Shown one piece after another: positions 44,306 to 52,302 of a stretch of DNA of 52,302 nucleotides; within the stretch, counting starts at the first letter, position 1; each line of letters begins with the position of its first letter. The position numbers were made by a program, and so were the translations under genes. Origin of the DNA: Bacteroidota bacterium. GTDB taxonomy: Bacteria > Bacteroidota > Bacteroidia > Chitinophagales > Chitinophagaceae. Location of the stretch: contig JAGWUV010000032.1 of the NCBI GenBank assembly GCA_028875875.1, positions 1 to 52,302 of the forward strand, read 5' to 3'. The notes beneath the pieces are model-generated. The model was given only the letters and a program-made list of their open reading frames with translations, did not search any database and was not told the DNA's origin.

Positions 44306-45673
44306 CTAAATCGCTTTGCTGAACATTGGTTTGGCCGATGCATTTTCATTGCGTAGTAAATGAAGATCAAAAGCCTTGCAGATGTTTCGAATAAAGTGGC
44401 GGCCCAAGGGCGTAATATCTATACCGGTTGAATCCCATTCTACAAGACCATCGGCTTCCAACTTCTCCAGTTCAGGGAATGTATAGACTCTTAAAAGTTC
44501 ACTATGCTCTTCTTTAAAATCAGTTTTACCATTGCAACTCACATCCAGAATGTATCTTCGGAAAGCACTGTCTTCCTCATTTAAAAAATAGCCCTTTGTA
44601 ACAGGTAACTCGCCGTTAGCTACCACTTCATAATATTCATGAATGGTTTTATGATTTTGTGCAAAGCCGATACCGGCATCACTGATACTCGAAACACCCA
44701 AGCCGATCAGCATACCTGTTCGCTGCGTAGTATATCCCATAAAATTGCGATACAGCCAGCCTTCTTCTCTTGCCTTATACAACTCATCTTCAGGCAATGC
44801 AAAGTGATCCATACCAATATCAACATATCCATTCCTGGTGAATAATTCTTTACCCAAGCGATACAATTGCATTTTTACAGAAGTAGAAGGAAGATCATTT
44901 TCATCAAATAAACGCTGGCCCCGGCTTGTCCACGGCACATGAGCATAACTGTAAAAAGCAATACGATCGGGTTGTAACTGAATGGTTTGACGAATGGTAT
45001 TTTGCATCCTCTCTATCGTTTGTAAGGGTAAGCCGTAGATCAGGTCCACATTTACAGACTGGTATCCAACGGCCCTGGCATCTTCTACAGCCCTTTGTAC
45101 ATTTTCAAAAGGCTGGATACGGTTAATAATACGTTGAACTTCGGGATCATGATCCTGTACACCATAGCTTACTCTTCTGAAACCCAGATCGTACAAAGCT
45201 TTCAGGTGGTCTTTTGTAGTATTGTTCGGATGCCCCTCAAAACTGAACTGGTGTTGCGGATGAATAACTGCACCTTTCAGAATTGCATGCAACAAACGTT
45301 GCAAATTGGCAGGAGAGAAAAATGTTGGCGTTCCACCCCCCAGGTGTAACTCACGAACCACAGGCTTTTCGGAGAAAAGTTGCAGATAGAGTTGCCATTC
45401 TTTAATCAATGCCTGCATGTACTCTTCTTCCACACTATGATTGGTAGTTATTTTTTTATTGCAGCCACAGTAGGTACAAAGAGATTCGCAAAAGGGAAGA
45501 TGAATATAAAGGCTTATACCATCCACATTATTTGTTTGTTGAAAACGCTGCTGTACAAGGCTTTTCCATTGGGTTATGTCAATTCCATCTTTCCAAACAG
45601 GAACGGTGGGATAACTTGTATAACGCGGAACGGGAACATTGTATTTCTGCAATAAATCTATACTTACCTGCAT
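44306..45673 (-). CDS. hemN: Oxygen-independent coproporphyrinogen III dehydrogenase
   Basis: A 455-residue radical-SAM enzyme that converts coproporphyrinogen III to protoporphyrinogen IX without O2. The cluster cysteines are Cys62, Cys66 and Cys69 in LPFCESLCTYCGC, with the extra Cys71 that is typical of true HemN; the SAM-binding LGGGTPTFF lies near 112-120, and the C-terminal HemN domain (RTGMLIGLGVSSISD, KGYFLNEEDSAFRRYILDVSCNG) is present. This separates it from the HemW chaperones, which lack Cys71 and this domain. It duplicates the step of hemF for low oxygen. Confidence 0.94.
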   Translation of the reverse strand: MQVSIDLLQKYNVPVPRYTSYPTVPVWKDGIDITQWKSLVQQRFQQTNNVDGISLYIHLPFCESLCTYCGCNKKITTNHSVEEEYMQALIKEWQLYLQLFSEKPVVRELHLGGGTPTFFSPANLQRLLHAILKGAVIHPQHQFSFEGHPNNTTKDHLKALYDLGFRRVSYGVQDHDPEVQRIINRIQPFENVQRAVEDARAVGYQSVNVDLIYGLPLQTIERMQNTIRQTIQLQPDRIAFYSYAHVPWTSRGQRLFDENDLPSTSVKMQLYRLGKELFTRNGYVDIGMDHFALPEDELYKAREEGWLYRNFMGYTTQRTGMLIGLGVSSISDAGIGFAQNHKTIHEYYEVVANGELPVTKGYFLNEEDSAFRRYILDVSCNGKTDFKEEHSELLRVYTFPELEKLEADGLVEWDSTGIDITPLGRHFIRNICKAFDLHLLRNENASAKPMFSKAI

Positions 45674-45689
45674 GGTGCTATCTTTCCTG

Positions 45690-45697
45690 CAAAACTA
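45690..45697 (-). promoter_or_regulatory. -7 promoter box of hemN
   Basis: TAGTTTTG on the minus strand, 16 bases before the hemN ATG. No FNR-like palindrome was seen beside it. Confidence 0.45.
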
Positions 45698-45806
45698 TTT
45701 CCGGCTGAAAGCTGAAATATGATTTTCATCAGCATTCGTAAGGCAATTGTCATACAATCATCATTTTCCAGTATTGCCCTACTTTCAAAAAACCAAAGCG
45801 TAGAAA

Positions 45807-45814
45807 TATATTTG
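45807..45814 (+). promoter_or_regulatory. -7 promoter box of the EamA-type gene
   Basis: TATATTTG, 17 bases before the ATG at 45832. Confidence 0.5.
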
Positions 45815-45831
45815 TTCAAACCTTTCTCTCT

Positions 45832-46251
45832 ATGCAACCCTGGATGATCTATATTCTCCTCTCTACCCTAACAGGCGGCGCAGCATTAGTATTTTCCAAA
45901 ATGGGAATGAGGCAAGCCAATGAACATGCTGCACTGGTAATACGAACAGGTATTTTATTTTTGATCGTACTGGTCAACGCAGTTATGGCGGGAGGATTGA
46001 AAGACTTTAAATCTGTACCTCAAAAAGCGTTGACATGGTTTATACTTGCAGGCATAAGTACTGCCGTGTATTGGATATTCTTTTTCAAAGCCATGAAAAC
46101 CGCCAACCTTACCATTCTTTCTTCAATTGACAAAGGCAGCATTCTTATTACATTCCTTTTATCCTATATCATATTAAATGAGCCCATTACGCCAAAAGTT
46201 CTTATCGGTGCAGCATTGATTATATCAGGCACTTTTGTACTTATGAGATAA
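45832..46251 (+). CDS. Half-size EamA (DMT superfamily) transporter
   Basis: A 139-residue protein with four or five hydrophobic helices, corresponding to one EamA domain; usual DMT exporters hold two in tandem, so this one should work as a dimer. The end SSIDKGSILITFLLSYIILNEPITPKVLIGAALIISGTFVLM is the classical EamA C-terminal pattern with the E-x-x-x-x-x-x-x-x-G motif. Short forms of this kind are common in Bacteroidota and have no known substrate. It is divergent from hemN and not part of the haem pathway by sequence. Confidence 0.85.
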   Translation: MQPWMIYILLSTLTGGAALVFSKMGMRQANEHAALVIRTGILFLIVLVNAVMAGGLKDFKSVPQKALTWFILAGISTAVYWIFFFKAMKTANLTILSSIDKGSILITFLLSYIILNEPITPKVLIGAALIISGTFVLMR

Positions 46252-46664
46252 TCCCATTAGCGGAATGGCAACCACACACTAACGCTCTTTAAACTATAAA
46301 ACCCATTTGTTTTATAAGCATACATTAAAGCATAACTTGATATAGTTACGGCACCCTCCATAATGTCTGGATTCAGTTGTACCAGATGGAAAACGCATCT
46401 TACGATGAATGGTTTTAGTGAAGCCGGATGTATCTATACGGTAGCCCCTAAACACTTATCTGCACTGTGTTTAATGGCCATAGACGTTCTACCGCCCAAA
46501 ATAAAAAGCCGAATAAGGATTTGGACGTACAAGTGAGTGACACAACCCAAGCCCGATTAAGGTTACAACAGCCGGCTTAAAAAAAATTTACATACTTCTT
46601 TTATTGTGTAAAAAAAACTAACTTTAAGACTGAGTAAACTTCAGATGACCTAAAATTTAAGCAT
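46252..46664. other. 413-base spacer with one family A repeat
   Basis: No convincing gene. A 57-codon frame (46363-46536) ends inside the repeat and has no recognisable product. The family A repeat is at 46526-46546, and an AGCCGGCT palindrome with an A-run follows near 46571. The ssb promoter must lie in the last 100 bases, but only a weak box (TAACTTTA) was seen. Confidence 0.5.
46526..46546 (+). repeat. Dispersed repeat family A, copy upstream of ssb
   Basis: Identical over 21 bases to the reverse complement of 21410-21430; core GTACAAGTGAGTGACACAAC. Confidence 0.7.
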
Positions 46665-47096
46665 ATGAGAGGCGTAAATAGAGTAATGCTGATCGGCAAT
46701 TTAGGGAAAGACCCAGATGTACAATACCTGGAAGGAAATATTGGCGTTGCCAAATTTCCGTTAGCCACCACTGAAACATACAAAGACAGAAGCGGCAAGC
46801 TGGTTTCTCAAACAGAATGGCATACTGTTGTTTTATGGCGTGGACTGGCAGAACTGGCCCAAAAATACCTGCATAAAGGAAGCTTAATTTATGTGGAAGG
46901 GCGTTTGCGAACCCGCAGTTGGGAAGATAAAGAGGGTAACAAAAAGTTTGCTACCGAGGTTGTTGGCGATAACCTGATCATGCTGGATAAACGGGGCGAA
47001 GGACATGCACCGGCTGGTCCGCATGATACTATGGAAGGTTACGGAGGTGATGATGTGCCACCATTGGTAGATCCTGGTGAAAGTTTACCATTTTAA
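46665..47096 (+). CDS. ssb: Single-stranded DNA-binding protein
   Basis: A 143-residue OB-fold protein. MRGVNRVMLIGNLGKDPDVQYL, then QTEWHTVVLWRGLAELAQKYLHKGSLIYVEGRLRTRSWEDKEGNKKF is the standard SSB domain; the linker is short and the acidic tail ends ESLPF, the hydrophobic tip (PF) that recruits replication and repair partners. ssb directly ahead of gldE and gldD is a well known gene order in Bacteroidota. Confidence 0.95.
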   Translation: MRGVNRVMLIGNLGKDPDVQYLEGNIGVAKFPLATTETYKDRSGKLVSQTEWHTVVLWRGLAELAQKYLHKGSLIYVEGRLRTRSWEDKEGNKKFATEVVGDNLIMLDKRGEGHAPAGPHDTMEGYGGDDVPPLVDPGESLPF

Positions 47097-47141
47097 TAAT
47101 ATACAATGGTATTCTAAAAAGAATATTTTTGCTAAGCCTAC

Positions 47142-47167
47142 AGGCCGATCTGTTACATCGGCCTTTT
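47142..47167 (+). terminator. Terminator of ssb
   Basis: AGGCCGAT (47142-47149), loop CTGTTAC and ATCGGCCT (47157-47164), then TTT. It separates ssb from gldE and argues against a gldE start at 47166. Confidence 0.75.
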
Positions 47168-47201
47168 GCAATACAACTATCGTTCAATAAAACAGTCAAC
47201 C

Positions 47202-48536
47202 TTGGATTATCACTCGGTTTCGTTCATAACATTGTATCTCGCCTCCATCAATACGCAAGGTACCACAGTACTGATCGTTCTATTGCTTTGCCTTTTGTTC
47301 ATTTCCTTTATGGTGAGTGGCGCAGAAGTTGCGTTCTTTTCCATGACTTATAAGGACATTAATCTGCTGAAAACAAAACAGCAACACAACTATAAACGCA
47401 TCGTTACACTGCTGGAAGATCCAAAAACCTTATTAGGGTCACTGCTCATAGCCAACAGTTTTATCAACATTGCCATCATTATTATTTCAAATGTGCTGAT
47501 AGATCAGCTATTTAATTTCACGTCTTCATTCGAATGGGTAGAATTTCTTATTAAAGTAGTTGCCGTAACATTTGTATTGTTACTGGTGGGTGAAGTAATG
47601 CCCAAAGTGCTGGCTACACAAAACAATATCCGCTTTGCAAAAGATGTGGCCCCGCTGGTAGAATTTTTACATTACGCCTTTAGAAAAATGAGTGCCGGCC
47701 TGGTAAAATACAGCGACATCATTGAACGTTCACTTGCCAACAAAAAAAGCAACGGCACTATTACCAATGAAGAGCTATACCACGCTATTGACATTACCGA
47801 TACAGGTTCTAATGAAAATGAAAAGAACATCTTAAAAGGTATTCTCAAATTTGGCAACATTACCGTAAAGCAAATTATGAAAGCAAGGCTCGACGTGCAT
47901 GGACTCGAACACGACACGCCTTTTGACGAAGTGCTGAAAAGCGTTGCCGAACTGCACTACAGCCGCATCCCGGTGTACAAGGAAGACCTTGATGAAGTGG
48001 TGGGATTATTACATACCAAAGACCTGATGCCTTACCTGAATGAGTCGGCTACATTTAACTGGCATTCATTAATAAGGCCTCCTTACTTTGTACACGAACA
48101 AAAATTAATTGAAGACCTGCTAAAAGAATTTCAAAGTAAAAGAATTCACTTTGCTGTTGTTGTGGATGAATTTGGCGGAACAAGCGGCATTGTTACACTG
48201 GAAGATATTTTAGAAGAAGTGATCGGCGATATTAAAGATGAATTTGATGATGAGGAAAGTGCCTACAAAAAGCTGGATGATAATAACTATGTTTTTGAAG
48301 GCAGGATGATGATTAACGATGTATGTAAAGTAATGCAATTACCTTCTGATACATTCGATGCAGTAAAAGGAGAAAGCGACTCTTTAGCCGGTTTGGTACT
48401 GGAAATAGCAGGCGAAATTCCAACAACAAGCCAGATAATCCCTTGTGGCGATTTTGAATTTACCGTACTCGAAGCGGAACGTACCCGTATCAATAAAATT
48501 AAAGTCACCATTAAGCCACAATTGAGTGAAGAATAA
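47202..48536 (+). CDS. gldE: Gliding motility protein GldE (CNNM/CBS transporter-like)
   Basis: About 444 residues of the HlyC/CorC (CNNM) group: an N-terminal DUF21 membrane domain (GTTVLIVLLLCLLFISFMVSGAEVAFFSMT and two further helices), a CBS pair (about 190-320; RIPVYKEDLDEVVGLLHTKDLMPYL, FAVVVDEFGGTSGIVTLEDILEEVIGDI) and a C-terminal CorC domain. GldE supports GldD in the gliding and type IX secretion apparatus. There is no ATG before the first helix: I use the TTG at 47202 (reads MDYHSVSF), because the other TTG at 47166 lies in the ssb terminator. The true start is uncertain. Confidence 0.88.
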   Translation: MDYHSVSFITLYLASINTQGTTVLIVLLLCLLFISFMVSGAEVAFFSMTYKDINLLKTKQQHNYKRIVTLLEDPKTLLGSLLIANSFINIAIIIISNVLIDQLFNFTSSFEWVEFLIKVVAVTFVLLLVGEVMPKVLATQNNIRFAKDVAPLVEFLHYAFRKMSAGLVKYSDIIERSLANKKSNGTITNEELYHAIDITDTGSNENEKNILKGILKFGNITVKQIMKARLDVHGLEHDTPFDEVLKSVAELHYSRIPVYKEDLDEVVGLLHTKDLMPYLNESATFNWHSLIRPPYFVHEQKLIEDLLKEFQSKRIHFAVVVDEFGGTSGIVTLEDILEEVIGDIKDEFDDEESAYKKLDDNNYVFEGRMMINDVCKVMQLPSDTFDAVKGESDSLAGLVLEIAGEIPTTSQIIPCGDFEFTVLEAERTRINKIKVTIKPQLSEE

Positions 48537-48564
48537 CCCGGCAGCAAGTGAGGCAACAAGCGCC

Positions 48565-49197
48565 ATGAAGAAGCTATTCCCACAAAATACATTATCCAAA
48601 AGCGCTTTAGCTTACATCTGTTCCATCGCACTGGCAACAATGCTTTGCATTGGATCATTATCATGCAACAGCGGCTATACCCCAAAACCGAAAGGATATT
48701 TTAAAATCAATTTCCCTGAAAAAAAATACAAGTTGTTCAATCAGCCGGGATACCCCTACACATTTGAATATCCCGTGTATGCCAATGTGGTAAAGGATTC
48801 TGTATTCTTCGGCGAAGCCACGGAAAATCCATGGTGGATCAACATCAATTTTCCGCAATTCAACGGTCGTGTATATGTAAGTTACAAGGAGATAGGTAAA
48901 AACAAACTGGATAAGCTGGTGAACGATGCTTTTACACTGACTAATAAACATTCTGCCAAAGCCTATTCAATAGACGATTCTTTATTTGTTACCCCGAACA
49001 ATATTCACGGCGTTTTTTTTAAAGTAGGGGGAGATGTGGCCACCGCCAACCAGTTCTTTTTAACAGACTCTGTACATCATTTTCTAAGAGGTGCACTTTA
49101 TTTCGATGCCACACCCAATGAAGACTCTCTTGCTATAGTAAACCGTTTTTTACTGGAAGATGTGAAGCACCTTATTCAAACCTTTCACTGGAAATAA
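48565..49197 (+). CDS. gldD: Gliding motility lipoprotein GldD
   Basis: A 210-residue lipoprotein with a signal peptide ending GSLSC (Cys34). The mature start YTPKPKGYFKINFPEKKYKLF is diagnostic of GldD, and ENPWWININFPQFNGRVYVSYK follows. GldD is needed for gliding and for function of the type IX secretion system in Flavobacterium. The ATG at 48565 is used; the frame opens at a GTG at 48526 overlapping the gldE end, which would put an odd charged stretch before the signal peptide. Translation probably follows gldE on one transcript. Confidence 0.92.
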   Translation: MKKLFPQNTLSKSALAYICSIALATMLCIGSLSCNSGYTPKPKGYFKINFPEKKYKLFNQPGYPYTFEYPVYANVVKDSVFFGEATENPWWININFPQFNGRVYVSYKEIGKNKLDKLVNDAFTLTNKHSAKAYSIDDSLFVTPNNIHGVFFKVGGDVATANQFFLTDSVHHFLRGALYFDATPNEDSLAIVNRFLLEDVKHLIQTFHWK

Positions 49198-49198
49198 G

Positions 49199-49228
49199 AA
49201 GCCGCTATACATTGCTGCATAACGGCTT
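49199..49228 (+). terminator. Possible terminator of gldD
   Basis: AAGCCG-C-TAT faces ATA-A-CGGCTT with one mismatch. No T-run follows, so termination is doubtful. Confidence 0.35.
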
Positions 49229-49377
49229 AAAAGCAAACCTTCGTGCAAGAATGCACCGGCTAATCATCATTACGGCTCACCTACAAGAAGGTTACGCCGC
49301 GGCCTTAAATAAATTGTTTTTACTAAAGGTTAACTCTTCGTTTCAGGTTATCTTCGCTGAAATAATTCAATCTTTTC

Positions 49378-49971
49378 ATGTTAGCAATAGACCATGTTTT
49401 AGTTAGTGATGACATTGCAGAAGAACAGTTCGTTTGCGATCTTTCCAAATGCAAAGGCGGATGTTGTGAAGAAGGCGATGCAGGTGCTCCGCTGGAAAAA
49501 GAAGAACTGGACCACCTTGTAAAATATTACGATGTAATTAAGGAATACATGACGCAGGAAGGTATTGCCCAGATTGAAAGAAAAGGCAAGTACGAATACG
49601 ACAGAGAATTTGGATGGGTTACCCCAACTATCAATGGCGGAATTTGTGCTTATGGTAAAAAAGATAAGAACGGCGTTATTCTCTGCGCTGTAGAACAGGC
49701 TTATAATGATGGGAAGTTGCCCTGGAAAAAGCCCATCAGTTGCCACCTCTTTCCTATCAAAGTAATGGCCAGCAAACAAACGGATGTGGAATACCTGAAT
49801 TATATTCCCCGGGAAGACCTGTGCAAACCGGCCTGTGCCTTAGGTAAAAAGCTAAAAGTACCGGTGTATATTTTCCTGAAGGATGCCCTGGTAAGAAAAT
49901 ATGGCGAAGAATTTTACGAGGCCCTGGATGCAGCTGCCAAACATTTAAAAGAATCGAAAAAAGCAAAATAG
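49378..49971 (+). CDS. DUF3109-family cysteine-rich protein
   Basis: A 197-residue cytoplasmic protein of the DUF3109 (YkgJ-related) family. The hallmark CDLSKCKGGCCEEGDAGAPLEKEEL (about 20-44) is followed by GGICAYGKKDKNGVILCAVEQAYNDGKLPWKKPISCHLFPIKV (about 85-127) and EDLCKPACALGKK near 144-156, so about nine cysteines are placed for a metal or Fe-S centre. The function of the family is unknown. It is a conserved single gene in Bacteroidota, here upstream of lutB. Confidence 0.88.
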   Translation: MLAIDHVLVSDDIAEEQFVCDLSKCKGGCCEEGDAGAPLEKEELDHLVKYYDVIKEYMTQEGIAQIERKGKYEYDREFGWVTPTINGGICAYGKKDKNGVILCAVEQAYNDGKLPWKKPISCHLFPIKVMASKQTDVEYLNYIPREDLCKPACALGKKLKVPVYIFLKDALVRKYGEEFYEALDAAAKHLKESKKAK

Positions 49972-49981
49972 CGTTGTGGCC

Positions 49982-50006
49982 GTACAAAAGTGCGACGCAA
50001 CAGGTG
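49982..50006 (+). repeat. Dispersed repeat family A, copy upstream of lutB
   Basis: GTACAAAAGTGCGACGCAAC followed by AGGTG. It shares 17 bases (49990-50006) exactly with the copy at 33724-33740. Confidence 0.65.
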
Positions 50007-50046
50007 CTGAGAAAAGTTGTTAAGCTGGTAACATAAATTTTTTTAC

Positions 50047-51423
50047 ATGACCGAAACAGCGAGTTCATTCATTGCGAAGAGTACGATCAAAGCGGCTGAC
50101 CTTGAGCATCGCCGCAAGATCAATTTCAATATAGATAAATACAATGCTACTGTTCCGTTAGGCAAACAGCAGTTCAGTGATGTAGCTATTGCCCGTGAAC
50201 GTGCCAAGAATGCCAAATGGCGTGCTATTGAGCATTTGGATCAATATTTAGAGCATTTTGAAAAACAGATCACGGCACGTGGCGCTAAAGTATTATGGGC
50301 AGAAACTGCAGAACAGGCTTTGCAAGAAGTAGGAAAGATCTGTAAAGAAAAGAACTGTACCACCGTGGTAAAGAGCAAAAGTATGGTTACGGAAGAAATT
50401 CACCTGAACCATTTTTTGGAAGAGCAGGGCATAGAAAGCGTGGAAACAGATCTTGGAGAATACATTCAGCAACTGGATGGTGAACCACCTTATCACATTG
50501 TTACACCTGCCATGCACAAAAACAAGGAAGATGTGGCCAGGCTTTTTGCTGATAAATTGGGCGTACCCGGCGGTTTATCTCCGGAAGAATTAACACAGGT
50601 GGCCAGGCAAAAGCTTCGTGAAAAATATGTACAGGCAGAAATAGGCGTTACCGGAGCCAACTTTATTGTTGCCGATATCGGTGGTATTGCCATCACTGAA
50701 AATGAAGGCAATGCAAGGTTAAGTTGTGCATGGCCTAAAACTCATATCGTGATCGTGGGAATAGAAAAAGTAATTCCTTCTATTACAGACCTTGCTCTTT
50801 TCTGGCCTTTGTTATCAACCTTCGGAACTGGCCAGAAAGTAACGGTATACAATTCCATTGTAACAGGCCCAAGACAACCCAATGAAACAGACGGACCTGA
50901 GGAAATGTATGTGATCTTGTTAGACAATGGCAGAACAAATCTCTTAGCAAACCCTGCTGTTCGGGAAGCTTTGTATTGCATTCGCTGCGGAGCCTGCTTA
51001 AATGCCTGCCCGGTGTATAAAAATATTGGCGGCCACGCCTACGAAACCACCTACAGCGGCCCTATTGGCAGTGTGATCACACCTCATTTAAGAGGGATGC
51101 ATGAGTATAAACATTTAAGCTATGCTTCTTCCTTGTGTGGTAATTGCACGGAAGTATGCGCTGTAAAAATCAACTTACACGAATTGCTATTGGAAAACAG
51201 GCACGAAGCAGTAGTGAAAGGCGAAAGCACTTTGGCAGAACGTATTGCCTGGAAAGCCTGGAAAGCATCGAGCCTGAACAGAAAAATGATGAATATGGGT
51301 AATGGTAAAATGAAGAACTGGGTGGTGAACAAAGTATTCAAAGGATGGACCGCTCACCGAAGTGATTTGGATTTCAGTCAGCAAACATTCAACCAGATGT
51401 GGGCGGAAAGAAATAAGGAATAA
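50047..51423 (+). CDS. lutB: Lactate utilisation iron-sulfur protein LutB
   Basis: A 458-residue protein of the LutB/LldF family. The N-terminal LUD domain (about 60-285, with VVKSKSMVTEEIHLNHFLEEQGIESVETDLGE) is followed by a ferredoxin pair: CIRCGACLNACPVY near 310-323 and CGNCTEVCAVKINL near 363-376, plus the family C-terminal domain. With LutA and LutC it oxidises L-lactate to pyruvate. Neither lutA nor lutC is within the visible downstream part, where a different gene begins three bases later. Start: ATG at 50047. Confidence 0.92.
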   Translation: MTETASSFIAKSTIKAADLEHRRKINFNIDKYNATVPLGKQQFSDVAIARERAKNAKWRAIEHLDQYLEHFEKQITARGAKVLWAETAEQALQEVGKICKEKNCTTVVKSKSMVTEEIHLNHFLEEQGIESVETDLGEYIQQLDGEPPYHIVTPAMHKNKEDVARLFADKLGVPGGLSPEELTQVARQKLREKYVQAEIGVTGANFIVADIGGIAITENEGNARLSCAWPKTHIVIVGIEKVIPSITDLALFWPLLSTFGTGQKVTVYNSIVTGPRQPNETDGPEEMYVILLDNGRTNLLANPAVREALYCIRCGACLNACPVYKNIGGHAYETTYSGPIGSVITPHLRGMHEYKHLSYASSLCGNCTEVCAVKINLHELLLENRHEAVVKGESTLAERIAWKAWKASSLNRKMMNMGNGKMKNWVVNKVFKGWTAHRSDLDFSQQTFNQMWAERNKE

Positions 51424-51425
51424 CC

Positions 51426-52302
51426 TTGCTGCTTATTTATACAAAACATATTACCAGCCGCCTGCAATATATCGCCGGAGAATTATGGGGTAATAACGTT
51501 TTGTTGACAAGTAACTGCCACGAATTCCTTAACCATTACGGCGATAAAATTGCTTATTCCGAAGAACCAATTGCCGAAGATGCTCTTCACATACAGCCCT
51601 ATGGCTTACTGGAAGCAACAGACATTGAACCACAAAATACAAGCTGTTTCACCTGGCAGGGATTACCGGTATTTTTTGGAACAGAAAAAGGCAGCATTCC
51701 TTTTGACCTATTTTCTGCTGCATTCTACCTGGTAACGCGTTATGAAGAATATTTACCACACAATAAAGACGAATACGATCGCTATTTATTCAGTGAAAGT
51801 ATTGCTTACAGGGGAAATTTTCTTCACTTACCATTAATACAATTATGGATGAAAGCGTTGCCCAATAAGGCTTTTCATTCTTCCACAAATTCTTTTCAGT
51901 TCCTTCCTACCTATGATATTGATATCGCATACGCTTATACACACCAGCCTTTATGGAAAAATGTGCTGGGATTTTACAGGGATTTGCTGAAAGTAGATAT
52001 TGATAAAGTGTCGGAAAGGATCAACATTTACAGCGGTAGAAAAAAAGATCCTTTTGATGTGTTTGATTGGCTGGATGCATTGCATCAAAAATTTCACTTA
52101 CAGCCTGTTTATTTTTTTCTCACTATTCTGCAACGGGGCTTATACGATAAGAATATAAACAGCCATAACCGTTCACTTCAAAAACTATATAAACAACTCG
52201 CATCAAAATACAATAACGGACTGCACCCCAGCTGGCAAAGCGGAGAGCATGGATTTGATGCTTTATTGAATAAAGAAAAGCAACAACTGGAAAAGATCAT
52301 TC
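51426..52302 (+). CDS. Polysaccharide deacetylase-like protein, 3' end cut by window edge
   Basis: The frame is open from a TTG at 51426 to the edge (292 codons). It reads LLLIYTKHITSRLQYIAGELWG at the start, then FFGTEKGSIPFDLFSAAFYLVTRYEEYL (about 89-116) and FLPTYDIDIAYAYTHQPLWKNVLGFYRDLL (about 159-188). The D-x-D pair in TYDIDIAYA is the metal-site start of the NodB-like deacetylase fold, and the N-terminal part is of the kind seen in Bacteroidota polysaccharide deacetylase homologues of about 430 residues. No ATG is available near the start, so TTG three bases after the lutB stop is most likely. It probably shares the lutB transcript. Confidence 0.75.
   Translation, partial: MLLIYTKHITSRLQYIAGELWGNNVLLTSNCHEFLNHYGDKIAYSEEPIAEDALHIQPYGLLEATDIEPQNTSCFTWQGLPVFFGTEKGSIPFDLFSAAFYLVTRYEEYLPHNKDEYDRYLFSESIAYRGNFLHLPLIQLWMKALPNKAFHSSTNSFQFLPTYDIDIAYAYTHQPLWKNVLGFYRDLLKVDIDKVSERINIYSGRKKDPFDVFDWLDALHQKFHLQPVYFFLTILQRGLYDKNINSHNRSLQKLYKQLASKYNNGLHPSWQSGEHGFDALLNKEKQQLEKII

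Noticed and set aside
44306-45673. A HemW-type haem chaperone instead of HemN
   Set aside because: The fourth cysteine after the radical-SAM motif and the HemN C-terminal domain are present, and the length of 455 residues fits HemN.
46363-46536. A 57-codon frame in the spacer before ssb
   Set aside because: It has no recognisable domain or promoter, its end lies inside a dispersed repeat, and its composition looks like non-coding DNA.

Overview
The window reads as chromosomal DNA of an aerobic, probably soil or freshwater, member of the Bacteroidota, most likely family Chitinophagaceae. The evidence is the gldE/gldD gliding pair behind ssb, a secreted S8 protease ending in a type IX secretion sorting domain, several lipoproteins, promoters of the TAnnTTTG type close to start codons, weak ribosome-binding sites, and many short dispersed intergenic repeats. 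No rRNA, tRNA, CRISPR array, insertion sequence or phage gene was seen.

Layout. (1) 1-6.4 kb: a loosely packed accessory stretch, all on the minus strand. It holds a cut ClpP-fold serine protease homologue, two small hypotheticals, an AHSA1/SRPBCC-ArsR pair with a palindromic operator, a DUF2726 nuclease-like protein and a geranylgeranyl-reductase-like flavoprotein, separated by long repeat-rich spacers. (2) 6.4-16.7 kb: metabolic and envelope genes: GT39-like transferase, stand-alone B12-binding subunit, enoyl-CoA hydratase, GH29 fucosidase, fumC, 2-hydroxyacid dehydrogenase, lipoprotein, lspA, flippase. (3) 16.7-23 kb: an arfB-mbnP-mbnH operon (ribosome rescue plus a copper-binding protein and its di-heme partner), then dtd, a MazG-like gene, glyQS, a secreted hypothetical and a ferredoxin reductase. 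(4) 23-33.6 kb: the S8 protease, a small lipoprotein, mfd, a tiny DUF5679-like protein and gyrB. (5) 33.8-45.7 kb: a cysteine-rich AraC regulator, then essentially all genes from glutamyl-tRNA to protohaem: hemA-C-D-E-F-B-(yciI)-L on the minus strand, hemH-hemJ divergent from hemA, and hemN convergent with hemJ. (6) 45.8-52.3 kb: half-size EamA transporter, ssb-gldE-gldD, DUF3109, lutB, and a cut polysaccharide-deacetylase-like gene.

How the parts fit. The haem block supplies cofactor for the di-heme MbnH-like enzyme and respiration, and carries both an oxygen-dependent (HemF) and an oxygen-independent (HemN) coproporphyrinogen oxidase, as expected for changing oxygen. GldD/GldE and LspA serve the lipoprotein-rich envelope and the secretion system that would export the S8 protease. 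Apart from the haem block, the best candidates for new biology are the MbnP/MbnH-like pair without methanobactin genes, the cysteine-rich AraC regulator, and at least three families of intergenic repeats, one of which forms a hairpin just past the stop codons of three unrelated minus-strand genes.
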